Of a stretch of 64,000 nt of DNA, positions 19,246 to 29,000 are shown one piece after another (positions within the stretch are counted from its first letter, which is position 1; each line of letters opens with the position of its first letter). Made by a program: the position numbers and the translations under genes. The notes under the pieces were generated by a model. The model searched no databases. It was given only the letters and a program-made list of their open reading frames with translations, and was not told the origin of the DNA. Source of the DNA: JAHECE01 sp963780675 (GTDB taxonomy: Bacteria; Actinomycetota; Actinomycetes; Actinomycetales; JAHECE01); assembly GCA_963780675.1 (NCBI GenBank), contig CAWACR010000008.1, positions 186,001-250,000 of the forward strand, given 5' to 3'.

Positions 19246-20598
19246 GTGAGCGTGCTCGGGGACCTGCGCGTCGTCGCGGTGCACAGGGACTTCCGCAAGT
19301 TGCTCGGCGTGCGGCTCGTGTCGCAGACCGGGGACGGCATGTTCCAGGTCGGGCTCGCGACGCTCTTCTTCTTCTCGCCCGAGAACGCGACGACGGCCGC
19401 CGGCGTCGCGGCCGCGTTCGCCGTCCTGCTCCTGCCGTTCACGATCGTCGGCCCGTTCGCGGGCGTGCTCCTGGACCGGTGGCGGCGGCGACAGGTGCTG
19501 CTGATCGGCAACCTGGTGCGCGTGGGCCTCGCCGTCGTCCTCGCCGTGCTCCTGGCCACCACCGGCGTCGGGCCGGCGGTCTACGTGCTGACGCTGGTCA
19601 CGCTGTCGATCAACAGATTCCTCCTGTCCGCTCTGTCCGCGGGCCTGCCGCACGTGGTGCCTCGCGACCAGCTCCTCATGGCCAATGCGGTGAGCCCCAC
19701 TCTCGGCGCAGCGGCGGCAGGGGTCGGAGCCGCCCTGGGGCTGGGGCTGGGTCGCGTGGTCGCGGACAGCCCTGCCCACGACGCCGTCGCCCTCGTGGGC
19801 TCCGCGGCCCTCTTCGGGACGGCGTCCGCGCTGGCCCTGCGGCTGCGGCGGGACCAGCTAGGCCCCGACGAGCTCGTGGCCCCCGCGGAGCTCTGGGCCA
19901 AGGTCGTGGACGTGGGGCGTGGCCTGGTGCAGGGCGCCACCTACCTGGTCCACGAGCGCACGCCCGGCCTCGCCCTCGGCGCGATGGCGGCGCACCGCTT
20001 CCTGTTCGGGGCGAACTTCATCGCCAGCATCCTGATCTCGCGCAACCTCCTGTCCGACCCGTCCGACGCCGACGCCGGGCTGGCCACGTTCGCGACGGTC
20101 CTCGCGGCGTCGGCCGTGGGTTTCCTCCTCGCCGCGGTGCTCACCCCGGTGATGCACGAGCGGATCAGCCCCGCCTCGTGGATCGTCAGCTGCCTCGTGA
20201 TCGCGGCCGTGAGCCAGCTCGTGCTCGCGGCGACGGTCACGCTGGTGACCATGCTCGGGGCCGGCCTGCTCCTGGGCCTGGCCGCCCAGGGCGCCAAGAT
20301 CGCCGTCGACACGATCGTCCAGGGCGACACCGGCGACCTCTACCGCGGCCGCGCGTTCGCGCTGTACGACGTGCTCTACAACGCGGCGTTCGTGGGGGCG
20401 GCGGCGCTGGCCGCCGCGGCGCTCCCGGACACCGGCTACTCGCGGGGTGTGTTCGTCGCGGTCGCGGTCGCGTACGTGGCGACGGCGATCGGCTTCCGGG
20501 CCGGGATGGCGCGCGCCCGGGTGGTCCGCGCCGAGCGGGGGGAGGCGGAGTCCGTGGGTCTCCAGGTCGCGGCGCGCGCGAGCCACGCCGCCCCCTGA
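19246..20598 (+). CDS. MFS transporter
   Basis: This 450-residue protein has about 10-12 membrane helices. The N-terminal block DFRKLLGVRLVSQTGDGMFQVG and the loop LLDRWRRRQVLLIGN match the first helices and the basic A-like motif of major facilitator exporters. A central loop (about 195-225) separates the halves. The GTG start at 19246 has only a weak GGGTGGG upstream. It appears monocistronic, with the ino1 terminator before it and repeat DNA after it. The substrate is unknown. Confidence 0.85.
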   Translation: MSVLGDLRVVAVHRDFRKLLGVRLVSQTGDGMFQVGLATLFFFSPENATTAAGVAAAFAVLLLPFTIVGPFAGVLLDRWRRRQVLLIGNLVRVGLAVVLAVLLATTGVGPAVYVLTLVTLSINRFLLSALSAGLPHVVPRDQLLMANAVSPTLGAAAAGVGAALGLGLGRVVADSPAHDAVALVGSAALFGTASALALRLRRDQLGPDELVAPAELWAKVVDVGRGLVQGATYLVHERTPGLALGAMAAHRFLFGANFIASILISRNLLSDPSDADAGLATFATVLAASAVGFLLAAVLTPVMHERISPASWIVSCLVIAAVSQLVLAATVTLVTMLGAGLLLGLAAQGAKIAVDTIVQGDTGDLYRGRAFALYDVLYNAAFVGAAALAAAALPDTGYSRGVFVAVAVAYVATAIGFRAGMARARVVRAERGEAESVGLQVAARASHAAP

Positions 20599-20643
20599 CC
20601 TACACCGCCCCCTGAGCTACACCGCCGGCCCCCTTTCCTCGCT

Positions 20644-20734
20644 GAGGTCGAGCCCTCTCGTTCGTGAGGTCGAGGGCTCGCTCGACCTCACGAACGAGAG
20701 GGCTCGACCTCACGAACGAGAACGCTCGACCTCG
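20644..20734. repeat. Palindromic repeat array (31-bp inverted repeat plus direct copy)
   Basis: A 31-base arm at 20644-20674 is exactly complementary to 20681-20711, with a 6-base loop GGCTCG. The 19-base unit CTCGACCTCACGAACGAGA lies at 20681-20699 and again at 20704-20722, with its inverse inside the left arm at 20656-20674, and a partial copy CTCGACCTC at 20726-20734. So one unit occurs in both directions within 90 bases. It sits between the MFS and stress-protein genes. It may be a REP-type element or a strong hairpin terminator; the extra direct copy argues for more than a terminator. Confidence 0.8.
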
Positions 20735-20771
20735 GCCGAGGATGGGTGGCAGGGTGGATCGGGACGAGTCA

Positions 20772-20817
20772 GTGCAATGTCCAGTCGGTGCAAGGTCCGG
20801 TCGGTGCTGGGTCCAGG
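20772..20817 (+). repeat. 16-bp tandem repeat upstream of the stress-protein gene
   Basis: GTGCAATGTCCAGTCG (20772-20787), GTGCAAGGTCCGGTCG (20788-20803) and GTGCTGGGTCCAGG (20804-20817) are three head-to-tail imperfect copies ending 12 bases before the start of the universal stress protein gene. They may be regulator sites or part of the 5' leader. Confidence 0.65.
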
Positions 20818-20829
20818 GTGAGGGCGGGG

Positions 20830-21630
20830 ATGACGATGTCCACGGGTCGACTGGTGGTCGGGGACGACTCATCCGCGGCGGCGGACGTCGTCTGGCTCTG
20901 GGTGAACAACCACCGCTGGCCCGGCTGGACCATCTCGGTGGTGACCGCGCGCAAGCCCGAGGAGTGGACGCCCCTGCCTCCCGAGCGCACCGCGCTGCAC
21001 CCGTGGGAGCCGCCGGTGCCCCGCGTCCTCCTCGCCGACGACGACGCCGCCCGGGTCGAGCACCTCACAGCGGAGGCCGACCCTCGGATCGTGCTCGACT
21101 CGATCGAGGACGCCACGCTGGTCGCGGTCGGTCCGCACGGGGGCGGCGGGCTCCGCCTTCACCTCGGGAGCACCGCCGAGTGGCTCCTCCACAAGCCGGC
21201 GGTGCCGCTCGCCGTCGTCCGCTCCGGTCGCCCGACCCACCGCGTGCTGCTGTGCACCGACGGCTCGCCCCACGCCCGCCGGGCAGCGGCGACCCTCGCC
21301 GCCCTCCCCTGGATCGCGGCGTGCCGGGTCACGGTGCTCGGCGTCCGCACCGGGCGGGAGGACGTCGACCGCGGGATCGAGGAGGCGAGTGCCCTCCTGC
21401 GCGCGGCCGGCGCCGAACCGAACCCGCAGGTCATCGAGGGCGAGCACCTGCCGACCGGCCGCGGGGACGTCCGGGCCCTCATCCTCGGCGAGATCGAGGC
21501 GGCGGAGATCGACCTCGTCGCGCTCGGCACGGCCGGGGAGTCCGGGCTGCGACGCGCGGTCCTCGGCTCGACCGCGAGCGCCGTCGTCCACCACGCGCCC
21601 TGCTCGGTGCTGGTCGCCTACGCGGGCTGA
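20830..21630 (+). CDS. Universal stress protein with two Usp domains
   Basis: The 266-residue protein is a tandem of two Usp folds. The first (about 1-130) is degenerate, with GRLVVGDDSS at its start and GPHGGGGLRLHLGSTAEWLLHKP at its end. The second (about 138-266) is typical: VLLCTDGSPHARRA and ALGTAGESGLRRAVLGSTAS, where the G-x2-G-x9-G-S/T pattern is the ATP-binding form. The ATG at 20830 is chosen by position after GTGAGGG; ATG 20836 is an alternative. It stands alone, preceded by tandem repeats and convergent with cca. Such proteins often respond to hypoxia or starvation, but the trigger here is unknown. Confidence 0.85.
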   Translation: MTMSTGRLVVGDDSSAAADVVWLWVNNHRWPGWTISVVTARKPEEWTPLPPERTALHPWEPPVPRVLLADDDAARVEHLTAEADPRIVLDSIEDATLVAVGPHGGGGLRLHLGSTAEWLLHKPAVPLAVVRSGRPTHRVLLCTDGSPHARRAAATLAALPWIAACRVTVLGVRTGREDVDRGIEEASALLRAAGAEPNPQVIEGEHLPTGRGDVRALILGEIEAAEIDLVALGTAGESGLRRAVLGSTASAVVHHAPCSVLVAYAG

Positions 21631-21670
21631 GCCGCACGCCGGAGGCGCGCGGGCGTGCCGCCCGTGACCG

Positions 21671-23236
21671 CTACCGGGACCCCCACCACTCGAGGAGGGC
21701 CTCGCGCGCGGCGTCCTCACCGATCGGGCCGCGCTCGAGCCGCAGGTCGAGCAGGTAGCGGTATGCCTCGCCCACCTCGGGACCCGGACGCAACCCCAGG
21801 GCCGCCATGATCTGCCCGCCGTCGAGCTCGGGCCGGATCGCCGCGATCTCCTCCTCGGCGGACAGGCGGGCAACCCTCTCCTCGAGGTCGTCGTACGCCG
21901 CGGACAGCTGGTCCGCGCGGCGGCGGTTCCGGGTGGTGCAGTCGGCCCGCGTGAGCCGGTGGAGGCGCTCGAGGAGCGGGCCGGCGTCGCGCACGTACCG
22001 GCGCACGGCGGCGTCGGTCCACGCGCCGTCGCCGTACCCGTGGAACCGCAGGTGCAGCTCGACCAGGCGGGCGACGTCGCCGATGGTCGCCTTGTCGTAG
22101 CGCAGCGCCCGCAGGCGCCGCGCGGCGAGCTTGGCGCCCACGAGCTCGTGGTGGTGGAAGCTCACCCCGCCGCCCGGCTCGTGGCGCCGCGTGGCGGGCT
22201 TGCCGATGTCGTGGAGCAGCGCCGCGAGGCGCAGCACCAGGTCAGGGCCGGGGACGGGGCCGTCGGGCCCGGTCTCGAGCGCGATCGCCTGGTCCAGCAC
22301 GGTGAGGGTGTGCTCGTACACGTCCTTGTGCCGGTGGTGCTCGTCGATCTCCAGCTGCAGGGCCGGGACCTCGGGCAGCACGACGGCGGCCAGGCCGGTG
22401 TAGACGAGCACCTCCAGCCCGCGCCGCGGCTGGGGCGCGAGGAGCAGCTTCGTCAGCTCCGCCTGGACCCGCTCGGCCGAGACGATCGAGAGCCGCTCGG
22501 CCATCGCGCTCATGGCACGCATGACATCCGCGTCGATGTCGAACCCGAGCTGGGCGGCGAACCGGGCCGCCCGCAGCATCCGCAGGGGGTCGTCGTCGAA
22601 GCTCTGCTCCGCGGTCACCGGCGTGCGCAGGAGGCCGTGCGCCAGGTCCGCGAGCCCGCCGAAGGGATCGACGAACACCAGCTGCGGCACGCGCACCGCC
22701 ATCGCGTTGACCGTGAAGTCACGCCGGGACAGGTCGCCCTCGAGCGAGTCCCCGTACGCCACCACGGGCTTGCGCGAGTGGCTCGCGTACTCGTCCGTCC
22801 GGTAGGTCGTGACCTCGACCGTCAACCCGTCCCGGAACGCCCCGATCGTGCCGAACTCCCGTCCCACGTCCCAGACGGTCGTCGACCACCGCCCGAGGAT
22901 CCGCTCCGTGACCTCCGGCGGCGCCGTCGTCGTGAAGTCGAGGTCCTGGCTCTCCCGGCCGAGGAAGGCGTCCCGCACCGGCCCCCCGACGAGGGCCAGC
23001 TCCTCGCCGGCGACGGCGAACAGCCGCCCCAGCTCCATGGCCTCCGGGGCGAGGCCGGACAGCACGGAGAGCGCCGTCCGGCGCAGGGCCGCCACGTCGG
23101 GGGCGCCGGACGGCGCGGAACGCGAGGGGTCCGACGACGGTCGGGGCGCGGGCTGACCTGCGCGCGGGGTCGCCGGCGACGAGGGTCGACGGCGCGGTGG
23201 GGTGCTCGAGGGTGGCACGGTCCACAAGGTTGCCAT
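21671..23236 (-). CDS. cca: CCA tRNA nucleotidyltransferase with HD domain
   Basis: This enzyme adds or repairs the 3' CCA end of tRNAs. The 521-residue protein has a low-complexity N-terminus (1-45), a polymerase beta-type head with LALVGGPVRDAFLGRESQDLDF (GG and DxD, the metal site), the conserved RRDFTVNAMA and a DDPLRMLRAARFAAQLGF neck motif, and an HD domain with LLHDIGKPATR followed by HHHE. The HD domain is typical of bacterial members and is linked to phosphohydrolase activity. It is divergent from the Nudix gene, as commonly seen in actinomycetes. Confidence 0.95.
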   Translation of the reverse strand: MATLWTVPPSSTPPRRRPSSPATPRAGQPAPRPSSDPSRSAPSGAPDVAALRRTALSVLSGLAPEAMELGRLFAVAGEELALVGGPVRDAFLGRESQDLDFTTTAPPEVTERILGRWSTTVWDVGREFGTIGAFRDGLTVEVTTYRTDEYASHSRKPVVAYGDSLEGDLSRRDFTVNAMAVRVPQLVFVDPFGGLADLAHGLLRTPVTAEQSFDDDPLRMLRAARFAAQLGFDIDADVMRAMSAMAERLSIVSAERVQAELTKLLLAPQPRRGLEVLVYTGLAAVVLPEVPALQLEIDEHHRHKDVYEHTLTVLDQAIALETGPDGPVPGPDLVLRLAALLHDIGKPATRRHEPGGGVSFHHHELVGAKLAARRLRALRYDKATIGDVARLVELHLRFHGYGDGAWTDAAVRRYVRDAGPLLERLHRLTRADCTTRNRRRADQLSAAYDDLEERVARLSAEEEIAAIRPELDGGQIMAALGLRPGPEVGEAYRYLLDLRLERGPIGEDAAREALLEWWGSR

Positions 23237-23357
23237 GTCCCCGACGTCGCGCGCACCGCGGACCGGCGGTCCCCGTCCCGGGTCGAGAGGCGGACCGGCC
23301 GCTCGCGGCAGGGTGCGCCCGCCCGTCCCGGGCGGAATCGGTCATTACAGTGTCGGT

Positions 23358-23906
23358 ATGTCTGCCCCGTCGCCCGCGCCGCGCCCTCGTGGGCCTGCGC
23401 CGGACGCGGTCCGCGGCGTGACCCGGTTCACGGCGCGGCCGTCGCGCGCCTCGGCGAGCGCCCTGCCCGTGGTGGACGAGACCTCCGCCGGCGGCCTGAT
23501 CGTCGACGTCGTGGACGGGCGCGCGTTCGCCGCCGTGATCGCGCGCCGCAACCGCGCCGGGCGCCTGGAGTGGTGCCTGCCGAAGGGCCACCTCGAGGGC
23601 GAGGAGACGGCCGCGGAGGCCGCCGTCCGCGAGATCGCCGAGGAGACGGGGATCGTGGGCATCGTCCTGCGGCACCTCGCCACCATCGACTACTGGTTCG
23701 CGGGGTTCGACCGCCGGGTGCACAAAGTGGTCCACCACTACCTGCTCAGCGCGATCGGCGGCGAGCTGTCGATCGAGAACGACCCGGACCGCGAGGCCCA
23801 GGCCGCAGCGTGGGTTCCCCTCGAGGAGCTCCACGAGCGGCTCGCCTATCCCAACGAGCGACGCATCGTCGCCGTCGCCAGGGACGTCCTGGCCGGCCGG
23901 GCATGA
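23358..23906 (+). CDS. NUDIX hydrolase (MutT4-like position)
   Basis: The 182-residue protein contains a complete Nudix box from GHLEGEETAAEAAVREIAEE to TGI (about residues 77-99), which binds Mg2+ and hydrolyses nucleoside diphosphate-linked substrates. It sits between cca and the DUF6049 gene, the place of the gene called mutT4 in mycobacteria; its substrate here is not visible. The ATG at 23358 is the first in a plausible place; the N-terminal 30 residues are Pro/Arg-rich. Its stop overlaps the next start (ATGA). Confidence 0.9.
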   Translation: MSAPSPAPRPRGPAPDAVRGVTRFTARPSRASASALPVVDETSAGGLIVDVVDGRAFAAVIARRNRAGRLEWCLPKGHLEGEETAAEAAVREIAEETGIVGIVLRHLATIDYWFAGFDRRVHKVVHHYLLSAIGGELSIENDPDREAQAAAWVPLEELHERLAYPNERRIVAVARDVLAGRA

Positions 23907-26095
23907 GCCGGGGCCGCGACGCGGCAGCCGACCCCGCCAGGGTGCGTCGGCGGCGCCTCGCCGTCGCCGCAGCCCTCCTCCTCGCGTCCGCCGTCGCCGC
24001 CGCGGGCTCGTCCGCCGGGGCGCCCCCCGCCGCGGCAGCACCCGACGACGGCGCCCTCGTCGTCGAGATCACGGACGTCACCCCCGCGTTCATCACACCC
24101 GGTTCCCCCCTCACGGTGCGGGGCAGCGTCCGCAACGACACGGGCGCCCCGGTGTCCGCCGTCGACCTCGACCTGCGGCTCCAGCGCACGACGCCGGCCA
24201 GCCGCCAGGCCCTCGACCTGTGGCTCGACCCGACCAACGCCTTCGTGACCCTGCCGCTCGCCGAGTCCGCCCTCGACGCACCCGTGGCCGACGGCGCGTC
24301 GGCCGGGTTCACCCTCGACGTCCCGGCCGGGGCGCTCTCGCTGCCGACGTCCACGTGGGGCCCGCGCGGCCTCGAGGTGCGAGCCGGGGCCGACGGCGCC
24401 GGCGGGCCCGTCGCCACCGCTGCCCGCACCCTCACCGTCTGGTACCCGGGCTCCCCGGAGGCCGCGACGTCGGTAAGTGTCCTCGTCCCCCTGGTCCCGC
24501 AGGCGAGCGAGTGGGCCGCGTCGGCCGACGGCGCCGTCCCGGTGGCCTCCGCGAGCGCCGAGCGCATCCGCGCACTCGTCGGGGCGAGCGCGGTCGACGC
24601 GGCGATCGCCTGGGGCCTCGACCCGGCGCTGCTCGCCGCCGCGGAGCCACCGTCGACCCCCGCCGATCAGTCATCGCCGACGACCCCCGCCGATCAGGCC
24701 ACGCCGGCCCCGCAGACGACGGACGAGACACCGGACGGGCCGGCGGGCGACGTCGCCGCCGCCGCCCTTCGCGCCACCCTCGTCGACGGCGCGGCCGGGC
24801 GGGACGTGATCGCCCTGCCCTACGCGGACGCCGACGTCGCCGCCCTGGCCCATGCCGGTGATGCGGCCGCCCTCGCCGGCCCGACCGCGGCGGGCGACTC
24901 CCTGCGGGCGGCCGCGGGCGTGGAAGCCGTCCCGGGGCTCGCCTGGGCCGCCGGCGAGCGGACCGACGCCCTGACCCTGGAGGCCCTCGCCGCCCAGGGG
25001 GCGGGCGCCGTCGTCGTCGCCCCGGGCGAGCTCGCGCCGACGACGCCGATCACGTACACCCCGACGGGCCGCGCGAGCGTCCCGGCGGGCTCCGGGGAGG
25101 TGGCCGCCCTGGTCCCCGACGCCGAGCTCTCCGACGCCCTCGCCGGTCAGGCGGCGTCGGTCCAAGTCAGCGAGGCAGGCGCCGAGGCCGTGGCGCTCGA
25201 GGCCCGGCAGTACCTCCTCGCCTCGACGGCCGCGATCACGCGGGAGCGGCCCGGAGAGAACAGGTCGGTCCTCGCCGTGCTCCCGAGGACGTTCGACGGC
25301 GAGGTCGCGGGTCTCGCGGACCGGCTCGCCACGTTGGCCTCCGCGCCGTGGTTGAGGCTCACACCCCTCACCGACCTGCGCGACACCCCGGCCCCCGACC
25401 TCGAGCGGGCGCCGCTCCCGGATCGGGAGGTCGAGGACGGCGAGGTCGGGCCCGCGCTGATCGCCGAGACCACCGCCGCGCGCCGCGCGCTCGCGGACTT
25501 CGCCCCGATCGTCGAGGACCCGGCGGCGCTCGTCCGCGAGCCCGACGCCCGACTGCAGCAGGTCCTGTCGGCCGCGTGGCGCACCGCACCGGGCGAGCGG
25601 GCCGCCTTCGCCGGCGACGCGACCCGCGCCGTCGCCGACCTCCAGACGGGCGTGGGCGTGGTGGACAGCGCGACCGTGAACCTCATCAGCGCCTCGGGCG
25701 AGCTGCCCGTGGCCGTCCGCAACGACCTCGACCAGGTGGCCGCGGTCGCGCTCCGCCTGACGAGCAGCGACCCGGCCCTCCAGCTCCCCGCACCGGTCCC
25801 GGTCGAGGTACCCGCGAACAGCGAGGTCACCGTCGGCGTGGCCGTCCACGCGGTGGGCAGCGCGGACGTCACGATCCTCGCCGAGCTCGTCAACGAGGCG
25901 GGCGCGCGCGTCGGCACACCCGCGGCGCTGACCGTCCGGGTGCGAGCCGACTGGGAGAACGTGGGCACGGCCGTCCTGGCCGGCGCGATCGCCGTCGGGC
26001 TCGTGTTCGGGCTGGTGCGCAGCATCCGCCGGGGCCGGCGGCGCGGCGGCGCGGCGACGGACGGCGGGCCGGCGGACGGGCGGGGGACGCCGTGA
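23903..26095 (+). CDS. DUF6049 family secreted/membrane-anchored protein
   Basis: The 730-residue protein has an N-terminal signal-like segment (RRRRLAVAAALLLASAVAAAG, ending in Ala-rich AAAAP), a beta-rich domain (about 45-190, VVEITDVTPAFITPGSPLTV), a Ala/Thr/Pro-rich middle, and a single C-terminal membrane helix (about 692-712) followed by basic residues. This layout, and its place between the Nudix gene and murJ, fits the DUF6049 family conserved in actinomycetes. The mature body would lie outside the membrane, held by the last helix. Its function is unknown; the overlap with murJ (GTGA) suggests a link to envelope synthesis. Confidence 0.8.
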   Translation: MSRGRDAAADPARVRRRRLAVAAALLLASAVAAAGSSAGAPPAAAAPDDGALVVEITDVTPAFITPGSPLTVRGSVRNDTGAPVSAVDLDLRLQRTTPASRQALDLWLDPTNAFVTLPLAESALDAPVADGASAGFTLDVPAGALSLPTSTWGPRGLEVRAGADGAGGPVATAARTLTVWYPGSPEAATSVSVLVPLVPQASEWAASADGAVPVASASAERIRALVGASAVDAAIAWGLDPALLAAAEPPSTPADQSSPTTPADQATPAPQTTDETPDGPAGDVAAAALRATLVDGAAGRDVIALPYADADVAALAHAGDAAALAGPTAAGDSLRAAAGVEAVPGLAWAAGERTDALTLEALAAQGAGAVVVAPGELAPTTPITYTPTGRASVPAGSGEVAALVPDAELSDALAGQAASVQVSEAGAEAVALEARQYLLASTAAITRERPGENRSVLAVLPRTFDGEVAGLADRLATLASAPWLRLTPLTDLRDTPAPDLERAPLPDREVEDGEVGPALIAETTAARRALADFAPIVEDPAALVREPDARLQQVLSAAWRTAPGERAAFAGDATRAVADLQTGVGVVDSATVNLISASGELPVAVRNDLDQVAAVALRLTSSDPALQLPAPVPVEVPANSEVTVGVAVHAVGSADVTILAELVNEAGARVGTPAALTVRVRADWENVGTAVLAGAIAVGLVFGLVRSIRRGRRRGGAATDGGPADGRGTP

Positions 26096-29000
26096 CCCGG
26101 GGGCCCCGCGGAGGGGTGGCGGGCTCGGCGGCGCTGATGTTCAGCGGCACCGCCGTCTCCCGGGTGCTCGGGCTCGTGCGCAACGCGGTCCTGGCGCTCG
26201 CCATCACCGTCAACGTCGCGGGCGTGGCCAACGCGTTCTCCGTGGCCAACAAGCTGCCGAACATCATCTACATGCTGGTGGCGGGTGGCGTCCTCAACGC
26301 CGTGCTCGTCCCGCAGATCGTCCGGGCGATGCGCCGGGAGGACGGCGGGAAGGACTACGTCGACCGGCTCCTGACCGTCACGGGCGCGGTGCTCGCGGTG
26401 CTCACCGTGGTCCTGACCGCCGCGTCGAGCCTGCTCGTGTCCCTCTACGGCAGCCGCCTCGGCGACTGGTTCCCCGTCGCGGTCGCATTCGCCTTCTGGT
26501 GCATCCCCCAGCTGTTCTTCTACGGCCTGTACACGATCCTCGGCCAGGTGCTCAATGCCCGGAGCAGCTTCGGGCCGTACATGTGGGCACCGGCGCTGAA
26601 CAACGTCATCGCGATCATCGGCCTGGGGATCTTCATCGCGGTGTACGGCCCGTCGGCCACGAGCGGCGGCGGGGACCCGGGCGTGTGGGACCCGGGCCGG
26701 GTGGCGCTGCTGGCGGGCACGGCAACCCTCGGAGTCGCGTCGCAGGCCCTCATCCTGCTGGTCCCGCTCCACCGCTCGGGCTTCCGGTGGTCGCCGCGGT
26801 GGGGGCTCCGCGGAACGGGCCTGGGCTCGGCGAGCCGCGTGGCGGGGTGGGCGTTCGCGGCCCTCGCCGTCGGCCAGCTGGGCTACCTGGCGGTGTCCAA
26901 CGTCGCGGCCGCCGCGGCGACAGCCGGCGGGGGCGCGGCGGACGTCGCCGGCAACGCGGCGTACGACAACGCCTTCCTGATCTACATGCTCCCGCAGTCG
27001 CTGATCACGGTCTCCCTGGTCACGGCCCTCTTCACCCGGCTGTCGGCGAACGCGGCCGCGCAGGACCTGGGCAAGGTCCGTGGCGACCTCTCGCTCGGGC
27101 TGCGCGTCGTGGGCGTCTTCACCGTCTTCGCCACCGCCGCGCTCGCGGTCCTGGCGCTCCCCATCGCCCGCATCGTCCTGCCGACGGTGACGCTTCCCGA
27201 GGCGCAGTCGGTCGCCAACGTGACGGTCGCCATGCTCGTGGGGCTCAGCGCGCTCGGCGCGTGGACGCTCGTCCAGCGCGTCTACTACGCCTTCGAAGAC
27301 GCCAAGAGCCTGTTCTGGGTGCAGATCCCGATGGCGGCGATCGTCGCCGGCGGGTCGCTCCTCGGCGCCCTCGTCCTCGAGCCGCGGTGGTGGGTCGCCG
27401 GCGCGGGACTGGCGATGGCGCTCTCGACGATCTTCGGCGCCGTCGTCGCCTACCTCCGCCTCCGCCTGAAGCTCACCACCCTCGACGGCTCGCGTGTCCT
27501 GCGCACGCACATCCGGCTGGCGCTCGCGGCAGGGGCGGCCGCCCTGGTCGGTTGGGGCCTGCTCCACCTGCTGGGGATCGGCCCGGGCGAGGACGCCCGG
27601 ATGGTCGTCGTCCTGGTGGGCTCCCTGGTCCGCGTGGTGGTCGTCGGGATCGTCATGGTCGCGATCTACGTCTTCCTGCTGCGGCGGCTCGACGTGGAGG
27701 AGTTGGACGTCCTGGCGCGCCCGGCGCGGCGCCTCCTCGCGGGCCTCGGCCGACGCGTGCGTACGATGAGGCGCAGATCCGGCGGCGGACCCGGGGCGGC
27801 GGCGACGACGCCCGGGACGGCCGCCGCACCCGTGAGCAGTGCGTCAGATGGCGGAGGTGGGGACGTGAGCGACGCCCGTACGGAGGCGCCGCAGATCGGA
27901 CAGGGCACGGTCCTCGCGGGCCGGTACCTCCTGACCGAGCCGCTGCCCACGGACGTTCCCGGAGCCACGGGGTGGCGCGGCCGCGACCAGGTGCTCGACC
28001 GTGAGGTCGACGCCGTGGTCCTCGCCGGTGACACGGCCGAGGACGCGCTCGACGCGGCCCGGCGCGCCGCCCTCGTCGACGACCCCCGCCTGGCTCACGT
28101 CCTGAGCGTCGGCACGCACGACGGCGCCTCGTTCGTCGTGACGGAGGTCGTCCGCGGCCCCAGCCTCGCCGATCTGGTGGCCGCCGGACCGCTCCCGCCC
28201 GACCAGGCCCGCGCGCTCATCGGCGAGACCGCCGGCGCGCTGGAGTCCGCCCGCCGTCGCGGCGTCCACCACCTCGCCCTGCGCCCGTCGGTCGTGCACC
28301 GCACCCCGGACGGGCAGGTCCTCGTCACGGGCCTCGGCGTCGACGCCGCCCAGCTCGCCTTCGCCGGCGGGGACTACTGGGCCTCCAGCCGCGCGGACGC
28401 CGTCGGGCTCGTCGCGCTCCTGTACGTCGCCCTCACGGGTCGCTCGCCCGAGGTGGAGGTGGACGACGACGGCGCTCACGCCGGCGCCCCCGTGACGCCC
28501 CCCGGAGACCTGGTGGAGGGGGTGCCCAACGACCTCGACACCCTGTGCGTCGTGACGCTCGGCGCCAACGACGACGGCCCGTACAGCCCCGCCGAGCTCA
28601 TCCGTGAGCTCGCGCCCTGGCCGGACCTCGTGGTCTCCGCGGACCGCGGCGAGACCCCGGGCGAGGGCGCGCCGGCCGCCGGCGCCGAGGCGGCGGGTAC
28701 GGGCTCCCGGTCGGCCGTGCGACCCGGCGTGGCGGGGCTCATCAGGCCGCGGCCCGGGCTGCGCGGCATCATCCGCGGCGGCGCGGTCGGTGCGGCCGCT
28801 ACCGAGGCCGGGGACGCCGTCGAGGCCGGGGATGCCGTCGAGGCGGCGGCAGCCGGTGCGGCCGGGGGCGCGCGCGTCGTCGAGGCTGCGGCCGAGGCGG
28901 CTCCCCTCGCTCCCGCTCCCGCTCCCGCCGAGGCAGCCGAGGCAGCCGAGCTCCCCGCGGCGCCCGCGTCAGACGGCTCAACCCGCGCCTGGGAGAGCAT

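Noticed and set aside
26092..27864. MurJ as a separate gene ending before the pseudokinase
   Set aside because: There is no stop codon between the two domains, and the fused plan is known from mycobacteria; the internal start is kept only as a possibility.
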